DNA of 64,000 bases from NCBI GenBank assembly GCA_026182355.1, contig JAPFBL010000164.1:434001-498000 (forward strand), given 5' to 3'. This document shows positions 45,169-56,653 of the stretch, one piece after another. The stretch comes from Hermatobates lingyangjiaoensis (lineage: Eukaryota; Arthropoda; Insecta; Hemiptera; Hermatobatidae). How positions within the stretch are numbered: position 1 is the first letter of the stretch; each line of letters begins with the position of its first letter. Under the pieces are notes generated by a model, which was given only the letters and a program-made list of their open reading frames with translations, had not been told where the DNA came from and did no database searches. Both the position numbers and the translations under genes were made by a program.

Positions 45169-45309
45169 TTAAAGAAACATGTTTACGTGAGGATTTGCTG
45201 CCATCATACACAAATATATTTATATTTATACATATGGTTAGTGACCAATAGGAACAAAGTTTTTGCAGGTCAAGTTGAATACAAATGTGTGGTTGTTGAA
45301 AGGTCTTAG

Positions 45310-47225
45310 TCACTGGCTACTCTACGAAGCCTCCATTATTATGCCAATGAGTGTAGAGGTTGCGCAGTCCCTCTTTAAAAGAACAGTATTGACAGAAAAC
45401 ATGAGCTTCATCTTGCAGTAAACGACTGAGCTCATTTAAATCACTGGTTTTTTTTTTTGTGGTGAGATGTTGGTTAGTTTTATTGTAGACTGCAAATGTG
45501 AATTTCCATTTCTGGATGCTCTATCAGCAAGAAAAATTTGACTCTGCCGATTACCACTTGTTTTGGTTGAAAGAACTTACTCTTTTTTCTGATTCCTTAG
45601 TGTGGTTTGGACTTTAATTTTTTTGTCAAATTTTTATTGAGAAAGGTATATATATATATATATTAGTATAAATAGGGAGCAGATATAACCTACTAGGTTA
45701 TATATGTAATTATTATTCTTGTGACAGATCTGTAGTTCCTTTTAAAAGCCACAAAGCTGTTGTAGAAGGGACTAACTTTGTGTAATGTCACAATATCACT
45801 ATTTCAATGCCAATGACTTACCCCTTCATTCACATCTGCAGTATAGCCTGATATCGCTCCCTTTCCTCTGGAGAGATTAATCTAGTTCTCGCTCATTCTG
45901 CCCTGTACATATCGCGCCACACACATGTTTGTTTCCATAGTTATTACTAATTTAATCCTAATTGTGTGTAAATCACATATGCCTATCATTACGTTCGATG
46001 ATACCAGTAACTATCGGCTTCCAGGAATGAGAATTCTGTTTACTGAATTACTTGCATTAATACTATTTTATTTGAATACATTACTAAAACACTGATATAC
46101 TTTGTAACACATATCTTTTATATCATCGTTAAATAAAAAATCCACCTAATTCGTAGTTGATACGAATTGATTATCTCAGATTTGTTTTTATTTTTTTTTA
46201 ATCTTTAAGGATCCAAACACTTGTTATTTAATCTACAAAGTTTTCTCTCAATAGTTCGGTTTGTGTTAACTCTACTGGTGTACCATTCTGGTATGAAACT
46301 AATTTTTTTTTATAGTTTAACTTTAAAAACTATTAAATAATAGTCTATCCAATAGAATAACTGTATGTCCGTTAATACCTTCCACATAAAACAAGAATTT
46401 AATTATAAATGATCAACAATGATCATTCCGTTTGATAAAAATTATATATTACTGTAGTTATTGTATTATATCATATTATCATACAAAGCTGTCATACTTC
46501 GTGACTAGTTGATGTAGATATATGACGCGTTTGTATGATAATATGACGTCTACAAACTCTGTGGTACTGACAATATGTATATATTTAATTCAACAATATC
46601 TTAAACATTGCTAAAATATATAATTACATTATAGTGCTAAAAAAATACTAAGTTATGCGTTTTGAGCAAATTTTCACTTCCTACTGATACCCTGTTTTTG
46701 TCATTCAGGATGTATAGTCTTCTATAAATACCAAAATAAAGTAGATTGTAATCATTTGTTAAATCTTTTGTAAATTTGTTAAATCATTTGTAATCATTTG
46801 ATGAAATCATTGCACTAATCATTAATTAATATTTTCATATTTTTATATAATTACATCATAATTAAAGATTGATATTTGGTGCCGAATAACGTTCAGTGTT
46901 AAATCACAGTAAATAAGCTGACTAATCCCGTATCTTTCACGGTCTGGTAGCTAGAATTCTGGATATCGTCCAAATCTGCTTAAATAATATTATTGAAAAG
47001 CTTTCACTTTCAATATTATATTTAAATAAAATATTAATTGCCGTTTATATTAATTAACTATAGACAAACATAAAGTACTAACCGGGAGATAGAAAGGCAA
47101 TTAATTTAGTATTGTAATCGAGGAAATAAATTTTATAGCGAACCTAACGTATTTAAATGTTTCGACTTACAATGATACCATTTTTGTTTTTTTTTACTTT
47201 TTTATAAGAAAAATATAATAGTTGC
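45310..47225. other. Unassigned DNA with a diverged PLE tip
   Basis: At 45535-45620, TTTGACTCTGCCGATTACCA, then GGTTGAAAGAACTTACTC and GTGTGGTTTGGACTTT, is a diverged family 1 relative. Apart from (TA)n at 45649-45663 and complex but unassigned sequence at 45740-45990, nothing else was identified. Confidence 0.4.
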
Positions 47226-47237
47226 AGAATTATATAT

Positions 47238-47350
47238 ATAGACTATATTCACAAAAAGAACACACAGAAATGAAACAGAAACTCACTGTTATATTTCGAT
47301 GGCCTCGTCATCAGGAAGATAGATATGAATCGCTCCGAAGACAAGCAACG
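47238..47350 (-). mobile_element. PLE family 2 tip, best-preserved core
   Basis: Minus strand: CTTCCTGATGACGAGGCCATC, then GAAATATAACAGTGAGTTTC (47320-47283). CTGATGA and GAAA are both intact. The tip continues to TGTGTTCTTTTTGTG and ends close to (TA)n on both sides. Confidence 0.7.
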
Positions 47351-47358
47351 ACTCTTTT

Positions 47359-47365
47359 GTTATAT

Positions 47366-47419
<54 letters not shown>

Positions 47420-47420
47420 A
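47359..47420 (+). repeat. (TA)n compound microsatellite
   Basis: Two or three TA runs with small interruptions lie between a family 2 tip (left, minus) and a family 1 tip (right, minus). Confidence 0.95.
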
Positions 47421-47485
47421 AAAAAAGACTAAGGTCTTTCAACCGTAAGAAACAGTCTTCGTCAGAGTCAAAACCTAACTGATTG
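47421..47485 (-). mobile_element. PLE family 1 tip fragment
   Basis: The hammerhead-like core at 47427-47469 (minus) reads GACTCTGACGAAGACTGTTT, then CTTACGGTTGAAAGACCTTAGTC (ends quoted). Stem II has changed (GACTG) and stem III is AGACCT. The outer tip is missing and abuts (TA)n. Confidence 0.7.
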
Positions 47486-47820
47486 AGTCTTATAAATATA
47501 AGACAAATTACGATGTCATATTTATTTACAAAGAACTTAGCAATAAATATTTATTTTTAATTAATTACCGATACAAATAAATAAGATATTAAAATAAAAA
47601 CATTTAATAAACATAACATCCAAAACCACAGTAAGAACTGCAGATATTGTTATTGGTGAAAGACTTTAGACTCGTTTGTGAATTTCTTACCATTCAAAAT
47701 GGTTTAGATATTTCGACAAATTGTAGTTTAATAATAAATAATTATCCAATATTACATCTTCTTGTAACTAAATATTTTGATACTGCTCTAATTAGTTTTC
47801 ATTTTACGTTTCTCGAAATA

Positions 47821-47856
<36 letters not shown>

Positions 47857-47935
47857 TGATGACGACTGATGTCGAAATATTGAAGTGACTTTTATAGTGA
47901 TTTTATGTGTTGTTTTCTTTGTGTTAACGGGTTTA
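47821..47935 (+). mobile_element. (TA)n followed by a PLE family 2 tip
   Basis: After a TA run of ~32 bp (47822-47853), CAGTGATGACGACTGATGTC and GAAATATTGAAGTGACTTTT match the family 2 core. The sequence upstream of the core is missing, so the copy is truncated at the microsatellite. Confidence 0.65.
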
Positions 47936-48585
47936 TAAATTTATGTAGAAAAACTTGACTTTTAATATTTCTAAATAAGTGACCCCAATTTTTGAAAAAA
48001 ATTAATGTAATCTTGACTTTTAAAATCTACATATGTCAAAAAGAATACACATAGATTGCAAATGACATCAACTGCTGCAGTTTCTCTTTAATAATTATTA
48101 GTTGTTATGTAAAATCAAAGATCATGTTATTTTATTTATTTTTACAGAGGAATACATGTATTTACTTGTTGAAGTTAGTACCATTGTTAATATTACATTT
48201 TATATTATTAAAGAAAGTCGTACCCAACAATAGGTATTGATTGAAAGGGAATGCTTCGTACATATTTAGAAACCAATTTTGAAAAATATTGCTTCCAGTT
48301 AAAAAAAAATAGGAAAAGCGCATATATCTTTTGTTAAAAAAAAAGAAATAAAGGGTTATATGAAATATTTGATAATATATTCGTATATATTCCACTCAAT
48401 ACATATCTTTCGATAGCATCCTTTCTCAAGCATTTTTATTTATGTGGAAACCCTTGAAATATATTCACGCTCCAGAAAATCCAAACATAAACAACTGTAT
48501 AGACGAGTAATGACGTGTCAAAAATGATAATTTTTATATTTTATGGTAAAGTTTTGGATGTAACTTATATATTTTTTACCTTCCC
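47936..48585. other. Unassigned AT-rich DNA
   Basis: Nothing was recognised. Confidence 0.4.
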
Positions 48586-48589
48586 ATCT

Positions 48590-49535
48590 CTTTTATTCTA
48601 ACTCAGTCTCTCATCTACTCTGTCTCACTCTCACTGACTTCCTTCTTCTCTATCTTTCTTCTTTCTCTCTCACACACACTCTCTTTTGTTGCTCATCTCT
48701 CTCTTCCTCTCTCTTTTTAACTTCTTTTCATTTCTTCTCAATCTCTTACACACTGACATATACACACACCACACAAACACACTTTCTACTAACATACATA
48801 CACTTTTCCTTCAATCTTCTTTAATTTTTATCTTCCTTCTTCATACTTCCCTATCTCCCACTACTTTCTTCTACTTATTACTACTCTATATATATTTGTA
48901 TTATTTCAATACCTCCCAGTTTGTCCTTCCTATCTCATTTATTTTAACTCACTCTCTCGCCTACTCTGTCTCACTCTCACTCACTTTTCTTCTCTGTTTT
49001 TTGTATTTTCATCTCTCATATCTTGCTCTATTTTACATCATCTAGACCTCACTCATTCTTCTTCAAGTTCTTTTCTCTTTGTGTCTACTGTTCTTCTCTC
49101 TAAGACTCCTACCACTATCTCTTAGTTTACCTACATCTTTTCCTTTCTCTCACTTGCTCTATCTTACACCATCCCTATCTAGCTCTCACTCATTCTTCCT
49201 CAAGTTCTGTTCTCTTTGCGTCTACTGTTCTTCTCTCTAAGACTCCCACCACTATCTCTTAGTTTACCTACATCTTTTCCTTTCTCAAGCTTTCTAGCTC
49301 TCTATAAAGCTCTCCCTATCACCTTATCACTTCCCTTTTCTTTCACATGCTTTCCCACTCGTCCACATGTTCTCATTTTAACATATCTTCCTATATCTCT
49401 CTACTCCTCTTACTCACTGTATTTATTGCTTTCCCTCATACTATTTATCCATCATCCTATCTATTACATACGCCTTCTTTATGCTTTCTCTCTTAAACTT
49501 CTCTCTTACTTCAAACGAATATGCCCCATTCGCAC

Positions 49536-49581
<46 letters not shown>

Positions 49582-49765
49582 CCCTCTCTCTCCCCTCTCT
49601 CCCTCTCTCTTTCCCTCTCTCTCTCCCTCTCCCTCTCTCCCTCTCTCTCCCTCTCTCCCCCCTCTCTCTCTCCCTCTCCCCCCCTCTCTCTCTCTTCTCG
49701 CTCCCACTCTCCCCTTCATTTATCTATAGCTATCTCTCTATCCTGTTTCTATTCACTCCCTCTCT
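48590..49765 (+). repeat. 1.2-kb pyrimidine-rich tract with (TC)n core
   Basis: The plus strand is overwhelmingly C+T. It includes an imperfect duplication (CACTCATTCTTCTTCAAGTTC... at 49048 and 49189; ~141 bp apart), a repeat of CTACTCTGTCTCACTCTCAC (48615; 48962) and a (TC)n/(CCCTCTCTC)n core at 49541-49700. The long Ser/Leu-rich frames in it (for example 49216-49878) are artefacts of composition. Confidence 0.9.
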
Positions 49766-51438
49766 TTCTGTGTATAATGGAAAACATATTATCCGTTCTG
49801 TTCGACTTACTCCCAACTAGTTTTTACCCTTATTTTCTAGTTATAAGCATGACAGAATCAAAATTTTTTATTCTTTAAAGCATGTTGCAGAATTCAAGCT
49901 TCATCTAGATATATTGATTCAGAGATAACTCAAATTCTTTTTTTATATGAGGCACTGTTTCGAAAAAATATTTATTACTAGTAAGTTTTAGAGCACTAGT
50001 AATATGTGACAAGAATGATAAAGAATTGCTGCTTCTAAAATTTTGGTGGAATTAAAACTTTCATTTAATTTTTGAGAGTTTTTGATATTATTGTTCTATT
50101 ACAGAGATATAGGTGACTAATATGTACATGATGCTCAACATATAAGGTAGCTTATACCTTGATACTGAATTTAATACCAAAAGCACTGAATTACATACCT
50201 TAATTAATATTATTATAAAAATAGAAATCAACAATATTATCATGTACAAGCACCTAACTCATTGAGAATGGAATTTTTCAAAAACTAGTAAAGTTTTAAT
50301 GTATCCACCAAATAAGGTGGTTAATTTTTATAATAATTCTACTAATATCCTCTGTGAACTACAATATTTAGTTTGTCTAAGTCTATTATGTTACTAATTT
50401 TTAACGAGTATGAAATTGGGATTGACTGTCTTTGTCCCCTACGAGAGGCACGATTTCTCTCTCCCACTCCGACAATCCGTTCTCATTTAACAGGATCAAA
50501 CTTTGAACCTTCCCTGCTAGCATCAACAAAATACTATACGCAGAAATCGATTTTAATTCCATATATTGTACTTTATAGCTGTATATGTTTATTATGAAAT
50601 ATGAAAACGAATTTTCAAAAGATTTCAAGTACAAGAACGGTGCCCCAAACGCAAAAAATAATACTTCTTTATGTTTTATTCTTGATACTTCACATTCATT
50701 GATATGTTTTGTATTTCTATAGCTATATCTATATACATCTTTATCTATTCTATATCAGTAGTATTTTTTTCATTGTTTTTAAATAATACCTTTCCTATTA
50801 ATTTTTATTCTCTTTTCAGAATTCCATTTCACGTTAAGTAAATTTTTCCTTTTTACTTAACGTGAAATTTTCATTTTCCTTTTCTTCTCAAATTACTTAA
50901 CTTCTTTTTGTTATTCATCAATTTATCTTTATTTACTTTTTCTATATACAATTATAACAATTTATACTACTTGGTATTTCATACTTCTTTTCTGTTTTAT
51001 TGATTTTATCTAACATGTCATTTGGCCAGGTCGTTTTCCAGTTAGCAGCAAGTTGCTTCGTAGAATCAAATCTCTCAGTCTAAAGATAGTGAATGCCGAG
51101 ACTGCGGTTAACTTTAATAAAAAATATTTATATACATTATACATATGATATATTTTTATACACATTTGCATATTTTTTTGTATAAATGTTGAGGTTGTTG
51201 GGTGGCAAAACCTGAGTTACATGAAGATACCCATGAGCGACCTTAGAACTTATTTATTTTGTTACTGACTTCCTAGTTATTTCTTTGTTTGCACCTGCAC
51301 ATTTTTTTATTTTTTTTTTGGTTACGCAAATTCGCAAATGGCCTCAATAAATTGCTGAAATTGTTCTTTTTTCATTGATAATGGCGTTTCTTCTTGATTT
51401 GAAGAGTAAGGTTAAGTCACAGGGGTCATCCCTCGAGA
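49766..51438. other. Unassigned AT-rich DNA
   Basis: It contains a perfect hairpin, TTTCACGTTAAGTAAA (50827-50842) and its reverse complement (50852-50867). No gene was recognised; the frame at 50373-50597 has no domain. Confidence 0.4.
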
Positions 51439-51439
51439 G

Positions 51440-51715
51440 AGGGACCCACATAGACCAAAGATAAGCCCATTTTGATGCCACACAATGAACATTCTACATT
51501 TAGATTCCTAGAGTCTAATTTGCCTAAATCAACTGTATATCTATAGTAGGGATCTTTCAGGAGTACTTGACATCGTATGGATTAACGTCCTCTTAGAGGA
51601 ATGACGTGCTCAGTTGTTCAGTTCCCTCGTGAATAAATCAAAGGCCACGTGGATATTGAATCTGAATCTACCAGTCCAGAGACGAGTTCATTGCCTCTGT
51701 GCTATCCTCAATATA
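51440..51715 (-). mobile_element. tRNA-SINE copy, minus strand
   Basis: The reverse complement gives a decayed head (CACAGAGGCAATGAACTCGT, CTCTGGACTGGTAGATTCAG), TCACGAGGGAAC, GAGCACGTCATTCCTCTAAG, then TCAAGTACTCCTGAAAGATCC and CATTGTGTGGCATCAAAATGG. The order matches the family. The tail lacks clear AACCT units. Confidence 0.75.
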
Positions 51716-52185
51716 AAGAGTTTTTTAAAGTTTTAATAATAAACGTCAGTTTCTAATCAGGAATATTTAATCTTTAGGCCTAATCCTCAAGAAACCTATT
51801 TTGAATTCTAAGAATCAATAGTCGAGAAGCCATATCAATATTTGCATATAAACACCAGTAAGAAATTCTAAAATGCATTTCAGACTTTCGCTTAGCTACA
51901 AGGCTGATAAAATAAAACTTGACAAAGTACAATGAGTGAAGGTACACAAAGATAACTGTTACTTAATCAAAATATCTTACATATAATAAGTTTATTATAT
52001 TACTTAATACGCAAGTATTCATTTATTAGTTTATAGAATTTAATAAAGCTGAAATTTAACACAGGATAAAACTTACTGAATTACCACAATTGATATTTCA
52101 CATCAGTGGTAAATATGTAGACTACCAAAGTGAAATGTTCTGGTAATTTACGTAGGCGTAGCCGACGAGCAATGCATTTAATATA
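51716..52185. other. Unassigned AT-rich DNA
   Basis: Nothing was recognised. Confidence 0.4.
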
Positions 52186-52189
52186 TATG

Positions 52190-52320
52190 ATCGACGTTGG
52201 GTTTTTGACTCTGACGAAGACCGCTTGTTACGGTTGAAAGATCTTAGTCTTGTTTTCCCATTTCTTATTGTGGTTTGATCATTGATTGTTATTTCACGTG
52301 TTTATGTAAAATCTTTATAT
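52190..52320 (+). mobile_element. PLE family 1 tip, consensus-like
   Basis: This is the cleanest single tip. GTTGGGTTTTTGACTCTGACG leads into the core (52207-52249; stem I GACT/AGTC, stem II GACCG/CGGTT, stem III AGATCT), then CATTTCTTATTGTGGTTTGA, TTATTTCACGTGTTTATGT and AAATC before (TA)n. It is 5'-truncated immediately upstream of the core. With 1570-1612 it is a good template for the family's terminal sequence. Confidence 0.8.
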
Positions 52321-53188
52321 ATATATATATCATGCTGTTTGTTTCTTGACCACTCTACTCGTATATTCAAAGAATTTGAGATTTTTTGAGGGTTTTGGTC
52401 TGGATATTAAAAAAATGTTTTTATAATTAAAACCTTTATATATATATATATAAGTGAATTGGTTCCACGAACTAAATAAACTATATTCAGGAAGATAGTA
52501 ATGAGTTTCAGTGATTTCATTTCTGTGTGTTCCTTTTATTGAGTATTGTTTATATATATATTACCCTGTTAGAGAGATGCATGCGTATTTGCCTAGTTTT
52601 AACAAACAACTGAAATAGAAGCAGGGTTTTGGAACTGGTTTAATCTTATCGTCAATATATGTTAGAAGTCGACAAACTCTATTTCTCCCTTGGCAAAAGC
52701 AATGTTAATATCTCCTAACACCCATACCTCGGTCAAATTGATTTTCCTCCTCTTTTGGTATTTCAATCTGAAAAGGGGAATAACACTACTACTAGAATTC
52801 CAAAGAAAAACAGAACCTTTAAAAATGATTCACATATGCGTCCTGCCATCCTTTTATTTGATTCCACTGTTCAAATCTTTCATATCGCCTAAAATTTATC
52901 CATATGCTTAGCATTATATAAAACAAAAACTGTGTGAGACGCCATTTGACTTTCATTTACATCGTTATAAACATACATTTTTCATGCTTCATATTTGGTT
53001 ATTTGAATTTATTTTTCTAACAAAAGTCATTAAAAAAATTATGGCATTACACTTGGCCATAAATTATTGATTAGAATAATAACTAACAATTTTAAAAATT
53101 AATTATTGTATTAAATATTATTAAATCACTAAAATGAATTAAATATTCAGTTATTCATAATACACTAGCAACCTTTTAGTAATAATAG
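52321..53188. other. (TA)n blocks and unassigned DNA
   Basis: (TA)n occurs at 52316-52330, 52438-52452 and 52550-52560. Between them are short unassigned pieces (for example TATTCAGGAAGATAGTAATGA). No gene was recognised. Confidence 0.4.
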
Positions 53189-53473
53189 ACAGAGGGTTAC
53201 TTGTCTCTGGACCGGTAGAGCCTATAGCACTCTGGCCCTCGATTTATTCACGCAGGAGGTGGAAACAAAGATCACCTCGTCGGGTCCGAAGCCTTTAAAA
53301 TGCCAGGCACTAGAAAAAATGATTTCTAATCTAAATTTACTTGAATTACGCAAAATTTAGGATTCCCAATGCAGAATGTTCATTGCGCGGTGTCATCAAG
53401 GGCCATAGGTGTCATCTTTGGCCTATGTTGTGTGTGTTCTTTCGTGAGACAGCCAATGAAACGCAACCTAACA
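53189..53473 (+). mobile_element. tRNA-SINE copy
   Basis: The head shows GTTACTTGTCTCTGGACCGG. The body has CGCAGGAGGTGGAAACAAAG, TTACTTGAATTACGCAAAATT and TAGGATTCCCAATGCAGAAT, and the tail is GCAACCTAAC. A short duplication (GGGCCATAGGTGTCATCTTTGGCC region) is specific to this copy. Confidence 0.8.
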
Positions 53474-54000
53474 ATGAACAAACCTTTCATTCTTTGTCAC
53501 CAGGAGTGCTGGTAATAAAACAGAAGATTATTTAAAAGTAGATTAGATTCTTATTTACCAAAGGTAACAGTTTAACATAGTTAGATATTGTAATGTTTTC
53601 TATCTATATTTTTCTGCCTTTTGAATATCCACATCACCTTAATTAAAGCTCTTTAAAAACAAATTTTATCTCATTCCAGGACTAATTTTAAAATTTTTGT
53701 AGCCTAGGAACAGGCAACAATAAATGTTTCATGAGTACTAAATAATATATATGAAGATTTAAACTGAACAGTAAAGAGATTAGCTGCTGGTTAATTGTTA
53801 TTAAGTAATTTAGATAAAATTTACTCAGCAATCTATTCAGTATATATTGGATAAATTCCTAAGATCTTTCCCAGTGATAACTTCGTAAAATAAGTTTGAG
53901 TCTTAAACTATTTGTTGTTCAGAAGTGCATCAATATCTGCGTTTATTAGAATTATCCGTTCAATAATAATAATAATGCTATATAGACATAACGAGAAATG
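53474..54000. other. Unassigned AT-rich DNA
   Basis: Nothing was recognised. Confidence 0.4.
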
Positions 54001-54059
54001 GCATTGTATACAATGAAGAGGAGGATACAAAATGAGACAGTGCTAATGTCCAGGTAGAC

Positions 54060-54533
54060 CCGTAGTTTCTAACCTGGGGGGGGGCTCAAGCACTTCATAA
54101 ATAGAAAAATTACTTAGTTACTAGGTAATTTTTCTAAATACAATTATAAATTATTTCAAATGCTACTTTATTACGTTTTTATTTTATTACGTTTTGCGAC
54201 ATCATACTTGTGTGAATCAGGATTTAGTTCAGTTGCTGTTCTCAAAACAAAATACCGTTCAAATTTTGGGTCTCAATTTCATCACATTCTCCAAGATTTG
54301 AGGAACTCTGCTCAGAGAAGCAAGCGCAACCATCACACTAGTAAAGGTAAGCCTATACATTCAATCATACATATGAGTACATAATTATGTATTGTATCAT
54401 TTTTTATCTCTGACTTGTGCCGACTATGACAGTAAATAGCAATATTTAAACCAGAGTGGTGGGGGGGGGGGGGCGCAGGGAACTTATTATTTAATGAAGG
54501 GGGGCGAGAATTCGAAAAGGTTGGAAACCACTG
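54060..54533 (+). mobile_element. hAT element, internally deleted
   Basis: The left end CCGTAGTTTCTAACCT and the inverted right end CAGTGGTTTCCAACCT agree at 13 of 16 positions. The target octamers are AGGTAGAC (54052-54059) and AATTAGAC (54534-54541), 6 of 8 identical. A paralogous empty site exists at 19518-19525. The 474-bp body retains one transposase fragment, plus G runs close to both ends. CAGTGGTTYYCAACC is a common terminus of hAT elements. Confidence 0.75.
54160..54384 (+). pseudogene. hAT transposase fragment, C-terminal region
   Basis: The frame contains RFATSYLCESGFSSVAVLKT followed by KYRSNFGSQ. The block SYLCESGFSxLxxLKTKYRxRL is typical of the C-terminal dimerisation region of hAT transposases of the type domesticated as ZBED5 and FAM200 in vertebrates. 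Everything N-terminal to it is absent, and the apparent start lies in hydrophobic filler, so no functional protein is expected. Confidence 0.75.
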
Positions 54534-54659
54534 AATTAGACGATGCACTTATCAACATAAATAAAAAAAAAAAAAAAAAAAAGGAGGATAGAAGAAATAA
54601 GAACATTTCCATATCCTCTCATAATATCAGAATGACCATTATCAGATCTTTATGGCAGA

Positions 54660-54812
54660 GAAGGGATGGTGCATTTTATGATTATTATAATATTATAATT
54701 ATAATATGATTATTATATGATTATTAATATGATTAATAATGATTAATGATTATATGATTAATATGATTAATAATATGATTATAATAATATGATATTATAA
54801 TATGATTATTAT
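54660..54812 (+). repeat. Low-complexity ATTATAATATGATT repeat
   Basis: Imperfect repeats of TATGATTATTATAAT-type units, with no coding content. Confidence 0.85.
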
Positions 54813-54815
54813 AAT

Positions 54816-54967
54816 GGTTATGGATATTTAAAAAGACCTTAAGATGAAGATATGGAAAAATTCACCAACTAACTAGTCAACAAAAGGTCAACTAGTCAAC
54901 ACAATAATCCTGTTTCATTCTAGCTTATGTTAACTGCATTATTCATTAAGTGCTCAGCATGAATAGT
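54816..54967 (+). repeat. Dispersed repeat holding the empty site of the 56.8-kb insertion
   Basis: GGTTATGGATATTTAAAAAGA through AAGTGCTCAGCATGAATAGTC matches 56654-56776 joined to 57268-57302. The uninterrupted target ACTGCATTATTCATT lies at 54933-54947. This copy has an extra TCAACTAGTCAAC. Confidence 0.85.
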
Positions 54968-55675
54968 CAAAAAGAACGACTCATTATAATGACTACTGAT
55001 TGACAGGCTTACCTGAATGAACTGACTGGCTGACCTGACAAAAGATTAAATAAAATACTTAATAAACAATTAGCCATTGAAGTTAATTGTTCTTTTATTA
55101 TTTAGTATTTTATTCAATCTTTTGTTTAGTTAATTATTTTCATCTATAATTTGTTATATACTAATTTTTAATAATTTTTTATGTAAATGTTTTTATTTAT
55201 TTATAATTTATTTTTGTTACTTGTCTCTCCTCCACTGTAAGATGGCAACACTGATTGACTGCCTATTTACTGATTGAAATGAGATTTCACTTCACTCACC
55301 TGTCTGCAGAGCGACTCACATATCTTTCTGATGACGAGACAGTCATATCAGTATATCTATATTGGAGTACCAAGAACTATTGAAGTAGAGTTAACCAATA
55401 GTGACTATATAACATGGGTATTAATATTAGTTATTAAAAAACTTTTTTGTTTTTCCAGTTCATTGAAAATTCACCGTTACCACTCTAAAACAGCCATGAC
55501 ACAAATCTTCCCTGTAAGTCTTAATTACAAGTTTTAAGTGATTGGTTTATAACGACTTGTCCTCGAGATACTGAAATATGTTTATTGAGCAAACGACTAA
55601 AACCACATATCATATAAATTTTTCTTGATCTATCTATATTGAAGTCTAATTGTGCATACATTCTTTTACATATAC
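54968..55675. other. Unassigned AT-rich DNA
   Basis: Near 55325-55370, TTTCTGATGACGAGACAGTC recalls the family 2 PLE core, but GAAA is absent. No gene was recognised. Confidence 0.4.
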
Positions 55676-55678
55676 ATA

Positions 55679-55885
55679 TATCAATGATCAAACCAAAATA
55701 TGAAATGGGAAAACAAGACTAAGTTCTTTCAACCGTAATAAGCGGTCTTCGTCAGAGTCAAAAACCAAACAGTTGGGTATTCATACGGTTGAAAGATCTT
55801 AGTCTTTTTTTTCCCATTTCATATTGTAGTTTCATCATTGATTGAGATTTTACGTGTTTATGTAAAATATTTTTATACACATAAA
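55679..55885. mobile_element. Inverted pair of PLE family 1 tips
   Basis: The minus-strand core is at 55717-55759. The arms turn at about 55772 and the plus-strand arm resumes inside the core (CGGTTGAAAGATCTTAGTC, 55786-55804), then CCATTTCATATTGTAGTTTC and TTTTACGTGTTTATGT. The two arms differ at scattered positions (for example AAGTTCTTTC versus AAGATCTT), so they have diverged since pairing. Confidence 0.75.
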
Positions 55886-56653
55886 TTCATGTAGTCTACG
55901 AAATAGATAACATATTTACAATTTCTGATTGAATTTATCTCCTGAAATGTAGTTTGCCATTTCACCTATTTCACCATTATTCTCAAAATATTCGAAATAG
56001 AAAATGAACTACTTTTTTCATCCAAATAAAACCATGGAAACAGTAAAAACTTTAAAATATTTTAAGTATTTTGTCCTCCTTACTTTTACTCTTAATAAAA
56101 TATTTCGGCCTTTTCCTCTATACGCTTAAAATAATACTAAAAGCTGAAAACATAAAACTTGTAACTTGAAAAGTAATATAAATGAATGTTAATATTTTTT
56201 ATTAATTTAATAGTATTAAGAAGCGTACAGTTTTCAAACTTTCATATTAATAAAACTAAAACTTTTTTGCTGTATTTTCTTCTTAAGAAAATGTTAATGC
56301 ATTCACTTATTTATTAGTTGGTTAACATTATTATGAAAAGTATGCTAAGAAATCTTTTATTGGGTTGAATGTTTTTAACACTTTTTTATTATGATATCTA
56401 AAAACTGTAAAAAATACTTTTTGTGTATAAAGTGGTGAATTCACTCAGCGAGGGGTCTTTATTACGGGTTGCTTTTAAAGTTTATTGACTATTGAAAATC
56501 ATGAAATTCATTTATTGAAGATGGAAAAATTCAACCTCCGAGATTAAAATCTTGAAGAAACAAGCTGAAAAGTTGAGGATAGCTACAAAGAAACTATTAA
56601 AGAAAAACAGTAAACAACACGTGTTTAGATAACGGCTGATGAACGATCTGCTA
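55886..56653. other. Unassigned AT-rich DNA
   Basis: Nothing was recognised. Confidence 0.4.

Noticed and set aside
48686..49045. 119-codon hydrophobic frame resembling a membrane protein
   Set aside because: Leu/Phe/Ser/Thr bias comes from CT-rich DNA; there is no conserved motif.
49216..49878. 220-codon open frame, the longest in the window
   Set aside because: It lies in the polypyrimidine tract and is almost entirely Ser, Leu and Pro from (TC)n. The overlapping frames on both strands are the same artefact.
55325..55370. Another family 2 PLE core
   Set aside because: CTGATGACGAGACAGTC is present, but the following GAAA and the outer tip sequence are not.
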